Part shown: positions 8,163-17,226 of the stretch, one piece after another
Layout: each line of letters opens with the position of its first letter
Position numbering within the stretch: the stretch's first letter is position 1
DNA from: Nonomuraea gerenzanensis
GTDB taxonomy: Bacteria; Actinomycetota; Actinomycetes; Streptosporangiales; Streptosporangiaceae
Reading direction: 5' to 3'
Length of the DNA: 64,000 nt
Assembly: GCF_020215645.1 (NCBI RefSeq)
Contig: NZ_CP084058.1
Span: 10,292,001-10,356,000 of the forward strand
Translations under genes and position numbers: made by a program
Notes under the pieces: generated by a model
Database searches by the model: none
What the model saw: only the letters and a program-made list of their open reading frames with translations
What the model was told of the DNA's origin: nothing

Positions 8163-8738
8163 TCACTCTTCGGCGAGCACCCCCGCGAAGGGATCTCCGC
8201 CCTCACCCGCGAAGCTGTGCGCGCCGCCCTCGATGCGCTCGATGAGCCCCAGCGTCCACGCCTCGCCCGCCTCGGCCGAGTGCACCCACAGGCGGGTGAT
8301 CTCGCCGATGTGCCCCTCGGGGGCGGGGTAGGCGGTCACGGACCCGCGCCAGGCGCGCAGGTGCTCGACGCGCTGCCGCAGCAGGGCCAGCGCCTCCTCA
8401 CGGGGCAGATCCGCCATGAAGCCGAGCCCGGCCGACAGCAGGTCCAGCCGGTCGTGCGTGGTGAGCGCGCCGCGCAGCAGCGAGAAGTACTCGGCCACGC
8501 CCTTGTCGGTGAGCTCGTACTCCGTGCGCGGCGGCCCGCCGACCGTGCTCGGCGCGATGTCGTAGGCGTGCAGGAAACCCTGCTTGGCCAGCTGCTTCAA
8601 CGCGTGGTAGATCGACCCTGGCTTGGTGTTCGACCACTCGTCCGCGCCCCAGAACTGCAGGTCGTTGCGTACCTGATAACCGTGGGCGCGCCCGTGCCGC
8701 CGTACCGCGCCCAGGACCAGCAATCGAATCGCCGACAC
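8163..8738 (-). CDS. PadR family transcriptional regulator
   Basis: A 191-residue regulator. The N-terminal winged helix reads SAIRLLVLGAVRRHGRAHGY, with KPGSIYHALKQLAKQGFL as recognition region. The C-terminal half is the longer effector/dimerisation domain of the PadR-s2 type. I chose GTG 8738 because family members begin exactly at this SA(I/L)RLLVLG. A TTG at 8747 would add three residues. PadR proteins generally repress neighbouring detoxification or efflux genes, and the only close candidate is the deleted oxidoreductase just downstream. Confidence 0.87.
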   Translation of the reverse strand: MSAIRLLVLGAVRRHGRAHGYQVRNDLQFWGADEWSNTKPGSIYHALKQLAKQGFLHAYDIAPSTVGGPPRTEYELTDKGVAEYFSLLRGALTTHDRLDLLSAGLGFMADLPREEALALLRQRVEHLRAWRGSVTAYPAPEGHIGEITRLWVHSAEAGEAWTLGLIERIEGGAHSFAGEGGDPFAGVLAEE

Positions 8739-8770
8739 TCTATTCAACCTTGACTAGATGGGAAGAGGAA

Positions 8771-8800
8771 CGGCGGGCGGGGAGCAGGCCCCGCCCGCCG
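8771..8800 (-). terminator. Terminator of the ilvBNC operon
   Basis: CGGCGGGCGGGG and CCCCGCCCGCCG form a perfect 12-bp stem with a 6-base loop. The hairpin begins ten bases after the ilvC stop codon in the direction of transcription. A modestly T-rich stretch follows on the minus strand. Confidence 0.8.
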
Positions 8801-8810
8801 CGTTCGATGC

Positions 8811-10334
<1,524 letters not shown>

Positions 10335-10342
<8 letters not shown>

Positions 10343-12074
10343 CGTCGTTCTCCCACTTCGGAGCCATGTCACGGGCGATCTGGATGGTGTCGTTGCTGGT
10401 GCCCGCCGGGACCATGGGCCAGACCATGGCGTCCTGGTGGACGACGAAGTCGACGACGACGGGCACGTCGTTGATCTCCATGGCCTTCTTGATCACGGCG
10501 TCCACGTCCTCGGGACGCTCGCACCGCAGGCCCACACAACCATAGGCCTCCGCGAGCTTGACGAAGTCGGGGATGCGGCGGGGGGCCTGCAGGTCGGTGT
10601 TGGAGTAGCGCTGGTCGTAGAAGAGTGTCTGCCACTGGCGGACCATGCCGAGGTTACCGTTGTTGATGACCGCGATCTTGATCGGCACGCCCTCAAGGGC
10701 ACAGGTGGCCAGCTCCTGGTTGGTCATCTGGAAGCAGCCGTCGCCGTCGATGGCCCACACGGTGGCGTCCGGGCAGCCCATCTTGGCGCCCATCGCGGCC
10801 GGCACGGCGAAGCCCATCGTGCCCGCGCCGCCGGAGTTGATGAACGTGCCCGGGTTCTCGTAGTCGATGAACTGCGAGGCCCACATCTGGTGCTGGCCCA
10901 CCCCGGCCACGTAGTAGGCGTCGGGCCCGGCGATGGCGCTCAGCCGCTCCATGACGTACTGGGGGGCCAGCGAGCCGTCGTCGTACGTCTCGTACCCCAG
11001 CGGGTAGGTCTGCTTGTAACCGTTGAGGATCGTCCACCACTCGTCGTAGTCGCCCTTCTGGCCGGAGGCCTGGACGGCGGCGATGAGGTCGGTGAGAACC
11101 TCCTTGCAGTCGCCCACGATCGGCACGTCGGCGTGGCGGTTCTTGGAGATCTCGGCCGGGTCGATGTCGGCGTGCACGACCTTCGCGTACGGGGCGAAGG
11201 ACGGCAGGTGGCCGGTCACCCGGTCGTCGAAGCGCACGCCCAGGCCGATGATCAGGTCGGACTTCTGCAGCGCGCCCACGGCGGAGACGCTGCCGTGCAT
11301 GCCGGGCATGCCCATGTGCTGCGGGTGGCTGTCGGGGAACGTGCCGCGGGCCATCAGGGTGGTGATGACCGGGATGTTCGTCAGCTCGGCGAGCTGCAGC
11401 AGCTCCGCCGAGGCGCGGGCCTTGTGGACGCCGCCGCCGACGTACAGGACCGGCCGCTTGGACTCCGCGATCAGCTTGGCGGCCTCGCGGATCTGCTTGG
11501 AGTGCGGCCTGGTGACCGGGCGGTAGCCCGGCAACTGCATGGTGGGCGGCCAGCTGAACGTGGTCTCCGCCTGCAGCGCGTCCTTCGAGATGTCCACCAG
11601 GACCGGCCCTGGACGGCCGGTGGCGGCGATGTGGAAGGCCTCCGCGATCGTACGGGCGATGTCGCCGGCATCGGTGACCAGGAAGTTGTGCTTCGTGATC
11701 GGCATGGTGATGCCGGAGATGTCGGCCTCCTGGAAGGCGTCCGTGCCGATCATCGGGGAGGCCACCTGACCGGTGATCGCCACGATCGGCACCGAGTCCA
11801 TGAAGGCGTCGGCAATCGGGGTCACCAGGTTGGTGGCGCCGGGGCCGCTCGTCGCCATGCACACCCCGACCTTGCCCGTGGCCTGCGCGTAGCCCTCGGC
11901 CGCGTGACCGGCGCCCTGCTCGTGCCGTACGAGCACGTGCCGGACCTTGGTCGAGTCGTAGAGAGGATCGTAGGCCGGCAGAATGGCACCGCCCGGGATC
12001 CCGAACACTGTGTCGACTCCAACGTGCTCCAGCGCCCTGACCAGGGCCTGTGCACCTGTCATCCGTTCGGTCAT
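10335..12074 (-). CDS. ilvB: Acetolactate synthase large (catalytic) subunit
   Basis: A 579-residue thiamine-diphosphate enzyme that condenses two pyruvates, or pyruvate plus 2-ketobutyrate, at the start of branched-chain amino acid synthesis. The catalytic Glu is in [15 protein letters not shown]. The FAD-binding middle domain follows, and the ThDP/Mg motif [14 protein letters not shown]...NN is near residue 440. It is the first structural gene of ilvBNC. About 150 bases of leader with a short Ile-Leu-Val-Val-Leu peptide and a terminator precede it, so attenuation by charged branched-chain tRNAs is expected. Confidence 0.97.
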
Positions 12075-12118
12075 CGGCTCGTTCCTTGCGTGGCTACTCG
12101 CTTAAGGACATAAAAAAT

Positions 12119-12149
12119 GCCCCTTCCCACCAGGCGGCGGGTCTGGGGC
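12119..12149 (-). terminator. ilvB attenuator terminator
   Basis: On the minus strand GCCCC ... GGGGC closes an inner helix (CCCGCC with GGTGGG), and ATTTTTTA follows directly. This is a textbook rho-independent terminator, rare in this high-GC sequence. It lies between the leader peptide and ilvB, 45 bases before the ilvB start, as expected for an attenuator. Confidence 0.85.
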
Positions 12150-12189
12150 GGCGCGCAGGTCGTCGTGCTTCGCTATCGGCCTGCGCGCC
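12150..12189 (-). promoter_or_regulatory. ilv leader pause/competing hairpin
   Basis: GGCGCGCAGG and CCTGCGCGCC form a perfect 10-bp stem. Its first arm overlaps the last codons of the leader peptide and its second arm abuts the attenuator terminator. This is the geometry of a 1:2 (pause/protector) helix that competes with downstream pairing according to ribosome position. The exact anti-terminator was not modelled. Confidence 0.6.
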
Positions 12190-12223
12190 GGCGAAGTACT
12201 ACGAGAATCTCACTGCGAAGCAT
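12173..12223 (-). CDS. ilvB leader peptide (branched-chain amino acid attenuator)
   Basis: A 16-codon open frame, MLRSEILVVLRRRAGR, with a run of Ile-Leu-Val-Val-Leu codons, which are the end products of the downstream pathway. It is followed by a hairpin overlapping its stop and by a T-tailed terminator before ilvB. Leader peptides rich in Ile, Leu and Val before ilvB are known in corynebacteria and streptomycetes. A TATGGT element ends seven bases before the ATG with TTGGCG 19 bases further up, so the leader may be translated from a leaderless or near-leaderless transcript. Confidence 0.85.
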   Translation of the reverse strand: MLRSEILVVLRRRAGR

Positions 12224-12230
12224 GGCCTAC

Positions 12231-12261
12231 ACCATAGCCGCTCCGAACGCCATCGCGCCAA
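12231..12261 (-). promoter_or_regulatory. Candidate ilvBNC promoter
   Basis: On the minus strand TTGGCG (-35-like) and TATGGT (-10-like) are separated by 19 bases, slightly longer than ideal. Transcription would begin at or next to the leader-peptide ATG. The call is based on position and hexamer resemblance only. Confidence 0.4.
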
Positions 12262-12278
12262 CTTCGTGGACACAAGTC

Positions 12279-14909
12279 TCAAACCGTGAGACTCGTGCGC
12301 ATCAGCGAGTCGACCCCGCGCGCCGCCATCGGCCGCGCCACCAGGAAGCCCTGCCCCCTGGTGCAGCCCATCTGCTTCAGCAGTTCGAGCTGCTCAGGAC
12401 GCTCGATCCCCTCGGCCACCACGATAAGCCCGAGGTCGTGCCCGAGACGCACGATCGTGCGCGTGAGCAGGGTCAGCGTGTCGTCCTTGCCGAGCCCCGA
12501 GACGAAGGACGGATCAATCTTGATCATGTCGACGGGCAGCTGCCTGAGGAAGGCCAGCGAGGCGTAGCCGGTGCCGAAGTCGTCGATCGCCAGCCGCACG
12601 CCGAGGGCCCGCAGCTCCGACAGCCGCTTGATCGTCTCCTCGGCGTCCTCGACGAGCATCTCCTCGATCACTTCGAGGGTGAGCACGGAGGCGGGCAGCC
12701 CGCTCTCGGTCAGCGCCTCCTCGACGGTCTCGACGAACCTGGGCGCCATGATCTGGCGTGCCGACAGGTTCACCGACAGCCCGATGTCCCACGACGAGGC
12801 CCGCCAGGCGGCCACCTCGCGGCACGCCTCGCGCAGGATCCACTCGCTCAGCGGCACGATCAGCCCGGTGTCCTCGGCCGCGCCGAGGAACTGCTCCGGC
12901 GGCACGAACACCGACCCGCGCCACCACCGCACCAGCGCCTCCACCGCGGTCACCCGCGAGGTGGCCAGGTCCACCACCGGCTGGTACTCGATCGCGAACT
13001 GCTGCTCGATCAACGCCCGCTGCAGGTCGGCGGCCAGCTCCAGGCGGCGCATGACGTCGGCGTGCATCTGCGCGGCGAACACCTCCACGCGCCGCCCGCC
13101 CAGCTCCTTGGAGCGCGCCATGGCCACGTCGGCGTTGCGGATGAGGTCGCCCGCCGGCAGGTCGTCCTCGGCGAAGGCGACGCCCACGCTCGCGGTCAGC
13201 GCCACGTCGCGGTCGGCGACCCGGAACGGCTCCTGCGAGACCGCGCGGACCAGCCGCTCGGCCATGTCGACCGCGACCTGCGCGTCACCGCCGGTCTCCA
13301 CCAGCACCGCGAACTCGTCGCCGCCCCACCGGGCCAGCGTGTCGTCGGAGCGCACGGCGCCGCGCAGCCTGCGGGCCGCCTGGCCGAGCAGGTAGTCGCC
13401 GCTGGCGTGGCCGACCGAGTCGTTGACCGAGGTGAACCCGTCGAGGTCGAGGAAGATCACCGCGACGTTGGCCGTGCCGGGGCCTGCCGTGCGCCCCGAC
13501 AGCACCTCGCGGGTGCGCTCCTCGAAGTAGGCGCGGTTGGGCAGGCCGGTGACGCCGTCGTGGAAGGTCAGGTGGGCGACCTGGTTGCGCAGCGCCTCCT
13601 CGTCGCTGACGTCGCGGGTCGTCACGAGCAGCAGGTCTTCGCCGCCGGCGTGGCGGGTGGCCACGGACTCGGTGGGGCGCCAGGTGCCGTCGGCCGCGCG
13701 CACCCGGCAGGCGATCAGGCAGGCGCCGGGCGCGGCGTTGTCCTCGTCGAGGTTCATCGCGCGCATGGCGACCTGGATGCCCGGCACGTCCTCGGGGTGG
13801 ATGTAGTCGAAGATCGACCCGCCGACCAGCTCGTCGGGGCCGTAGCCGTAGGTGACCTCGACGCCCGCGCCGATCTCGCGTACGACACCCTCGTAGTCGC
13901 AGGTGAACACCACGTCGCCGGTGCTCTCCGCCAGCTCCCTGAGCTGGCGGTCGCTCAGCTTGACCAGGCCGCGCAGGCGCACGTTGGTCGCCGAGACCAC
14001 GAACAGGCGCACCAGCAGGAGCAGCACCACCGAGACCGCGACCACCACGACGCCGGTGACCGGCGGCCCGGTGCGCCCGCCCGCCTGGTGCACGAGCAGC
14101 GTGCCCGCGGCCACGGCCACCAGCGCCAGCGGCACGAGCGCGACCGCGTGGCCGAGCGCGGGCCGCCGCGCCTGCCCGGCCTGCGGCCCCCAGGGGAGGA
14201 CCGCCAGCAGCAGGAACGCGACGGGCGCGAGCATGACGCCCCACAGCTGCGGGTCGGCGTCCATGAGCCGGGCCACCGCCGCCGACATCCCGGCCACGGT
14301 CATCGTGGCCAGCACGCCCACGCCGGCCAGGCCCAGCAGCCAGGACGACGACCTGCTGGTCAGCACCGAGGGCACCACGGCGAACGTCACCAGCAGCCCC
14401 ACCAGCGGCGGCAGCATGACCAGCGTGAACGCCGCCGCGTCGGCGGTCTCGGCGTACACGTGCCGCAGCGCCACCATCCAGCCGATCAGGAAGAGCGAGG
14501 CCGTGCACAGGTAGGCATCGGTGAGATGCCGTAAAGCGACCCTGGCCGGGAACTTGCGGTCGGCGGCGACCAGCGCGCCGCTCGCCATGACCACCGTGCC
14601 GAGCAGCATGAACAGGTCCGCGAAGCTGTTGAACAAGCTCTCGGTGAACGGCCGCAGCGCCACCCCGGCCGCCCAGATGACGGCGCCGCCGCCCATCCAG
14701 CGGGCACCCATGGCCGTCGGGCGGTGCTTGGCTGCCTGCCGCACCGAGGCGATCAGCAAGGAGGCGGCGGCGACCAGCGCCGCGAACGCTCCGGCGACCG
14801 CTCCGGTGACCAAGGCCGGGCTCTCCGTCAGGAGGACGGCGGCGAAGGCCACCGCGCCGGCCGCCGCGGCGGCGGCCGGCGGCACCCGGGGATCACGCCA
14901 GCGGATCAC
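12279..14909 (-). CDS. Membrane GGDEF-EAL c-di-GMP protein with PAS domain
   Basis: An 876-residue signalling protein. About eight to nine hydrophobic helices fill residues 1-290. A PAS domain follows around 320-440, then GGDEF (RWGGDEFAVLVE near 528) and EAL (EALVRW near 656). Both catalytic signatures look intact: GGDEF itself, and EAL with SVNLSAR, DDFGTGYASL, KID and AEGIE. It could therefore make and/or degrade c-di-GMP, which controls development through BldD in streptomycetes. A related gene (cdgF) sits next to ilvB in Streptomyces coelicolor as I recall, so this is conserved neighbourhood. It may also be read with the ilv genes downstream. Confidence 0.92.
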   Translation of the reverse strand: MIRWRDPRVPPAAAAAAGAVAFAAVLLTESPALVTGAVAGAFAALVAAASLLIASVRQAAKHRPTAMGARWMGGGAVIWAAGVALRPFTESLFNSFADLFMLLGTVVMASGALVAADRKFPARVALRHLTDAYLCTASLFLIGWMVALRHVYAETADAAAFTLVMLPPLVGLLVTFAVVPSVLTSRSSSWLLGLAGVGVLATMTVAGMSAAVARLMDADPQLWGVMLAPVAFLLLAVLPWGPQAGQARRPALGHAVALVPLALVAVAAGTLLVHQAGGRTGPPVTGVVVVAVSVVLLLLVRLFVVSATNVRLRGLVKLSDRQLRELAESTGDVVFTCDYEGVVREIGAGVEVTYGYGPDELVGGSIFDYIHPEDVPGIQVAMRAMNLDEDNAAPGACLIACRVRAADGTWRPTESVATRHAGGEDLLLVTTRDVSDEEALRNQVAHLTFHDGVTGLPNRAYFEERTREVLSGRTAGPGTANVAVIFLDLDGFTSVNDSVGHASGDYLLGQAARRLRGAVRSDDTLARWGGDEFAVLVETGGDAQVAVDMAERLVRAVSQEPFRVADRDVALTASVGVAFAEDDLPAGDLIRNADVAMARSKELGGRRVEVFAAQMHADVMRRLELAADLQRALIEQQFAIEYQPVVDLATSRVTAVEALVRWWRGSVFVPPEQFLGAAEDTGLIVPLSEWILREACREVAAWRASSWDIGLSVNLSARQIMAPRFVETVEEALTESGLPASVLTLEVIEEMLVEDAEETIKRLSELRALGVRLAIDDFGTGYASLAFLRQLPVDMIKIDPSFVSGLGKDDTLTLLTRTIVRLGHDLGLIVVAEGIERPEQLELLKQMGCTRGQGFLVARPMAARGVDSLMRTSLTV

Positions 14910-15145
14910 AGTCGTTGCCCATCCCGTCTAGAACTCTGCACCGATGATCGCCGAAGCCCGGTCGATCACTTCGCCAGTGTGTGCTGTCGTGGGTGCGCGG
15001 GTGGTGACAACGCCGATGTCGTCACCGATCTGATAACCAGACAGACCAATTGCCGCCAAGAGCTCCTTGACAGTGAGTCAGGAACTCCCTGCAAACGTAA
15101 CCGTACGCACCGAAGGTCACGGACCAGCCACGTTCCGGGATCCTC

Positions 15146-16054
15146 TCAGTACGAGTCGGTGATGACATTCACCAACGGCTCGCCTGCCAGGTATCTCTCC
15201 ACCTGAGCGCGTACGAGCCGGAGCGTGCGCCGCACCGAGGCGGGGGTGCTGCCGGCCACGTGCGGGGTGATCAGCACGCCCGGCGCGCTCCACAGAGCGT
15301 GACCTTCGGGCAGCGGCTCCGGCGCGGTCACGTCCAGCGCGGCGCGCAGCCGGCCGGTCTTGAGCTCGGCGACCAGCGCGTCGGTGTCGACGACCCCGCC
15401 CCTGGCGGCGTTCACCAGCACCGCGCCGTCCTTCATCCGGGCCAGGAACGCGGCGTCCACCATCCCGGCCGTGGCGGCGGTGGCGGGCACGAGCAGCACC
15501 ACCACGTCGGCCTCCGGCAGCAGCGCGGGCAGCTCGTCCATGCCGTGCACGCCGTCGCGGGCGCTCCTCGCCACGCGGACGATCTCCACCTCGAACCCGT
15601 CGAGGCGCCGCTCCAGCGCCGCGCCGATGGAGCCGTAGCCGACGATCAGCACGGTGGAGTCGGCCAGCACTCCGGTGTGGTGGTAGGTCCACTCACCCCT
15701 GCGCTGCGCGTCCACGAAGCCGGGGAAGTCCCTGAGCACCGCGATCATGGCCCCGACCGCCCATTCGGCCGTCCCCGCCTCGTGCACGCCGCGCGCGTTG
15801 CACAGCACCGCGCCCTCCGGCAGGTGCGGCCGGTACGGCTCCACCCCGGCCGTCACGGTCTGCAGCAGCCGCAGCGAGCGCATCCTGGCCAGGGTCCCCG
15901 GCACGTCGGGGACGGTCACCAGAGGAGGGATCCACACCTCCACCTCTTCCACCCCTTCCGGCATCGGGGACGTGCCGTCATAGACGGCACATTCGACGCC
16001 GGGAAGCTCGGACAGTTCGTCGGCCACCAAGTCGGACGGAACCCAGGTCTTCAT
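15146..16054 (-). CDS. D-isomer-specific 2-hydroxyacid dehydrogenase
   Basis: A 302-residue NAD(P)-dependent oxidoreductase of the D-2-hydroxyacid dehydrogenase family (SerA, GyaR and GhrA relatives). The Rossmann motif is VGYGSIGAALERRL. The catalytic Arg is in NAARGGVVDTD, the Glu in DVTAPEPLP and the His in ITPHVAGS. It lacks the ACT domain of many SerA proteins, so the true substrate (hydroxypyruvate, glyoxylate, phosphoglycerate or another) is open. AAGG lies about ten bases before the ATG. It is divergent from the sugar dehydrogenase, with under 40 bases between the starts. Confidence 0.9.
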   Translation of the reverse strand: MKTWVPSDLVADELSELPGVECAVYDGTSPMPEGVEEVEVWIPPLVTVPDVPGTLARMRSLRLLQTVTAGVEPYRPHLPEGAVLCNARGVHEAGTAEWAVGAMIAVLRDFPGFVDAQRRGEWTYHHTGVLADSTVLIVGYGSIGAALERRLDGFEVEIVRVARSARDGVHGMDELPALLPEADVVVLLVPATAATAGMVDAAFLARMKDGAVLVNAARGGVVDTDALVAELKTGRLRAALDVTAPEPLPEGHALWSAPGVLITPHVAGSTPASVRRTLRLVRAQVERYLAGEPLVNVITDSY

Positions 16055-16092
16055 GCCGAGAACCTTACGACTACGGGGGAAGTATGGAACAC

Positions 16093-17160
16093 ATGAGGAA
16101 GCTCTGGACGATCATGCTACTGACCGCACTCACGGCATGCTCCGGGCTCACGGCCTGCTCGAACCGCGGCGGAGAGGTCCTCCCCACGGCGGCCGTGTCG
16201 GCGGGGGCCGCCCCGAGTGCTCCCGAGGACGTGGTGACCGGTCTGGCCGTGCCGTGGGGCATCGCGTTCCTGCCCGGCGGGGACGCCGTCGTCACCGAAC
16301 GCGACACCGCCCGGGTGCTGCGGATCACCCGTACCGGCCAGGTGAGCGAGCTGGCCAAGATCGAGGACGCCCGGCCCGACGGCGAGGGCGGCCTCATGGG
16401 CGTCGCGGTCAAGGGGGACCAGGTCTTCCTCTACTACACCGCCGAGCTGGACAACCGCATCGTCCGCTACCGCCTCACCGGCGGCGGCCTCACCGACCAG
16501 CAGCTCCTCGTCCAGGGCATCCCGAAGGGCGGCATCCACAACGGCGGCAGGCTCGCCTTCGGCCCCGACCAGTTCCTGTACGCCACCACCGGCGAGACCG
16601 GCGACCGCGACCTGGCCCAGCAGCGCGACTCCCTGGGCGGCAAGATCCTGCGCATGACCGTGGACGGCGCCCCCGCCCCCGGCAACCCGTTCGGGACGCT
16701 GGTCTACAGCTACGGCCACCGCAACGTCCAGGGGCTGGCCTGGGACGGCTCGGGGCGCCTGTACGCCTCGGAGTTCGGCGCGAACAGCTACGACGAGGTG
16801 AACCGGATCGAGCCGGGCGCCAACTACGGCTGGCCCGAGGTCGAGGGCCGCGGCACCGACCAGCGCTACGTCAACCCGATCCTCACCTGGACCACGGAGG
16901 AGGCCTCGCCGTCGGGGATGGCCTACGCGAACGGGTCGCTGTGGGTGGGCGCCCTGCGCGGCGCGCGCCTGTGGCAGATCCCGCTGGGCGAGGACGGCTC
17001 CGCCGGCGCCCCGGTGGCCCACTTCACCGAGCGGTACGGCCGGCTGCGCGCGGTCGCGGCCACCACGGACGGCACGCTGTGGGTCGGCACCAGCAACAAG
17101 GACGGCCGCGGCTCCCCCAGGGACGGCGACGACCGCATCATGGCCGTGACCCGGTCCTGA
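16093..17160 (+). CDS. PQQ-type sugar (glucose/sorbosone) dehydrogenase lipoprotein
   Basis: A 355-residue secreted lipoprotein with the six-bladed GSDH beta-propeller fold, similar to soluble aldose dehydrogenases. The signal peptide carries two overlapping LTAC lipobox candidates. Typical blade motifs are present: PWGIAFLPGGDAVVTER, GGLMGVAV, HNGGRLAFGPD, GETGD, GHRNVQGLAW and EFGANSYDEVN. Some family members use PQQ and others have no proven redox role. I preferred ATG 16093 because the GGGGGAAG site is ten bases upstream of it, whereas ATG 16084 would touch the site. Confidence 0.9.
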   Translation: MRKLWTIMLLTALTACSGLTACSNRGGEVLPTAAVSAGAAPSAPEDVVTGLAVPWGIAFLPGGDAVVTERDTARVLRITRTGQVSELAKIEDARPDGEGGLMGVAVKGDQVFLYYTAELDNRIVRYRLTGGGLTDQQLLVQGIPKGGIHNGGRLAFGPDQFLYATTGETGDRDLAQQRDSLGGKILRMTVDGAPAPGNPFGTLVYSYGHRNVQGLAWDGSGRLYASEFGANSYDEVNRIEPGANYGWPEVEGRGTDQRYVNPILTWTTEEASPSGMAYANGSLWVGALRGARLWQIPLGEDGSAGAPVAHFTERYGRLRAVAATTDGTLWVGTSNKDGRGSPRDGDDRIMAVTRS

Positions 17161-17171
17161 CCTCCGCCCGC

Positions 17172-17197
17172 GCGGGCGGCGTCACGGCGCCGCCCGC
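17172..17197. terminator. Bidirectional terminator hairpin
   Basis: GCGGGCGGCG and CGCCGCCCGC form a perfect 10-bp stem with a 6-base loop. It sits between the convergent sugar dehydrogenase and VanW genes, 11 bases from one stop and 29 from the other. Confidence 0.7.
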
Positions 17198-17226
17198 CTG
17201 CTTGCACCTCAGCGCGTCACGGCGCC

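Noticed and set aside
12117..14534. Long plus-strand open frame opposite the first GGDEF-EAL gene
   Set aside because: Low-complexity Arg/Gln/His composition, no domain, entirely antisense to an intact c-di-GMP gene. The same applies to the long frame over the second one at 31426-33402.
14910..15145. Gap after the 2-hydroxyacid dehydrogenase gene: possible small gene or hairpin
   Set aside because: Only a weak imperfect repeat around 15064-15083 is visible. No convincing start, ribosome site or coding bias was seen.
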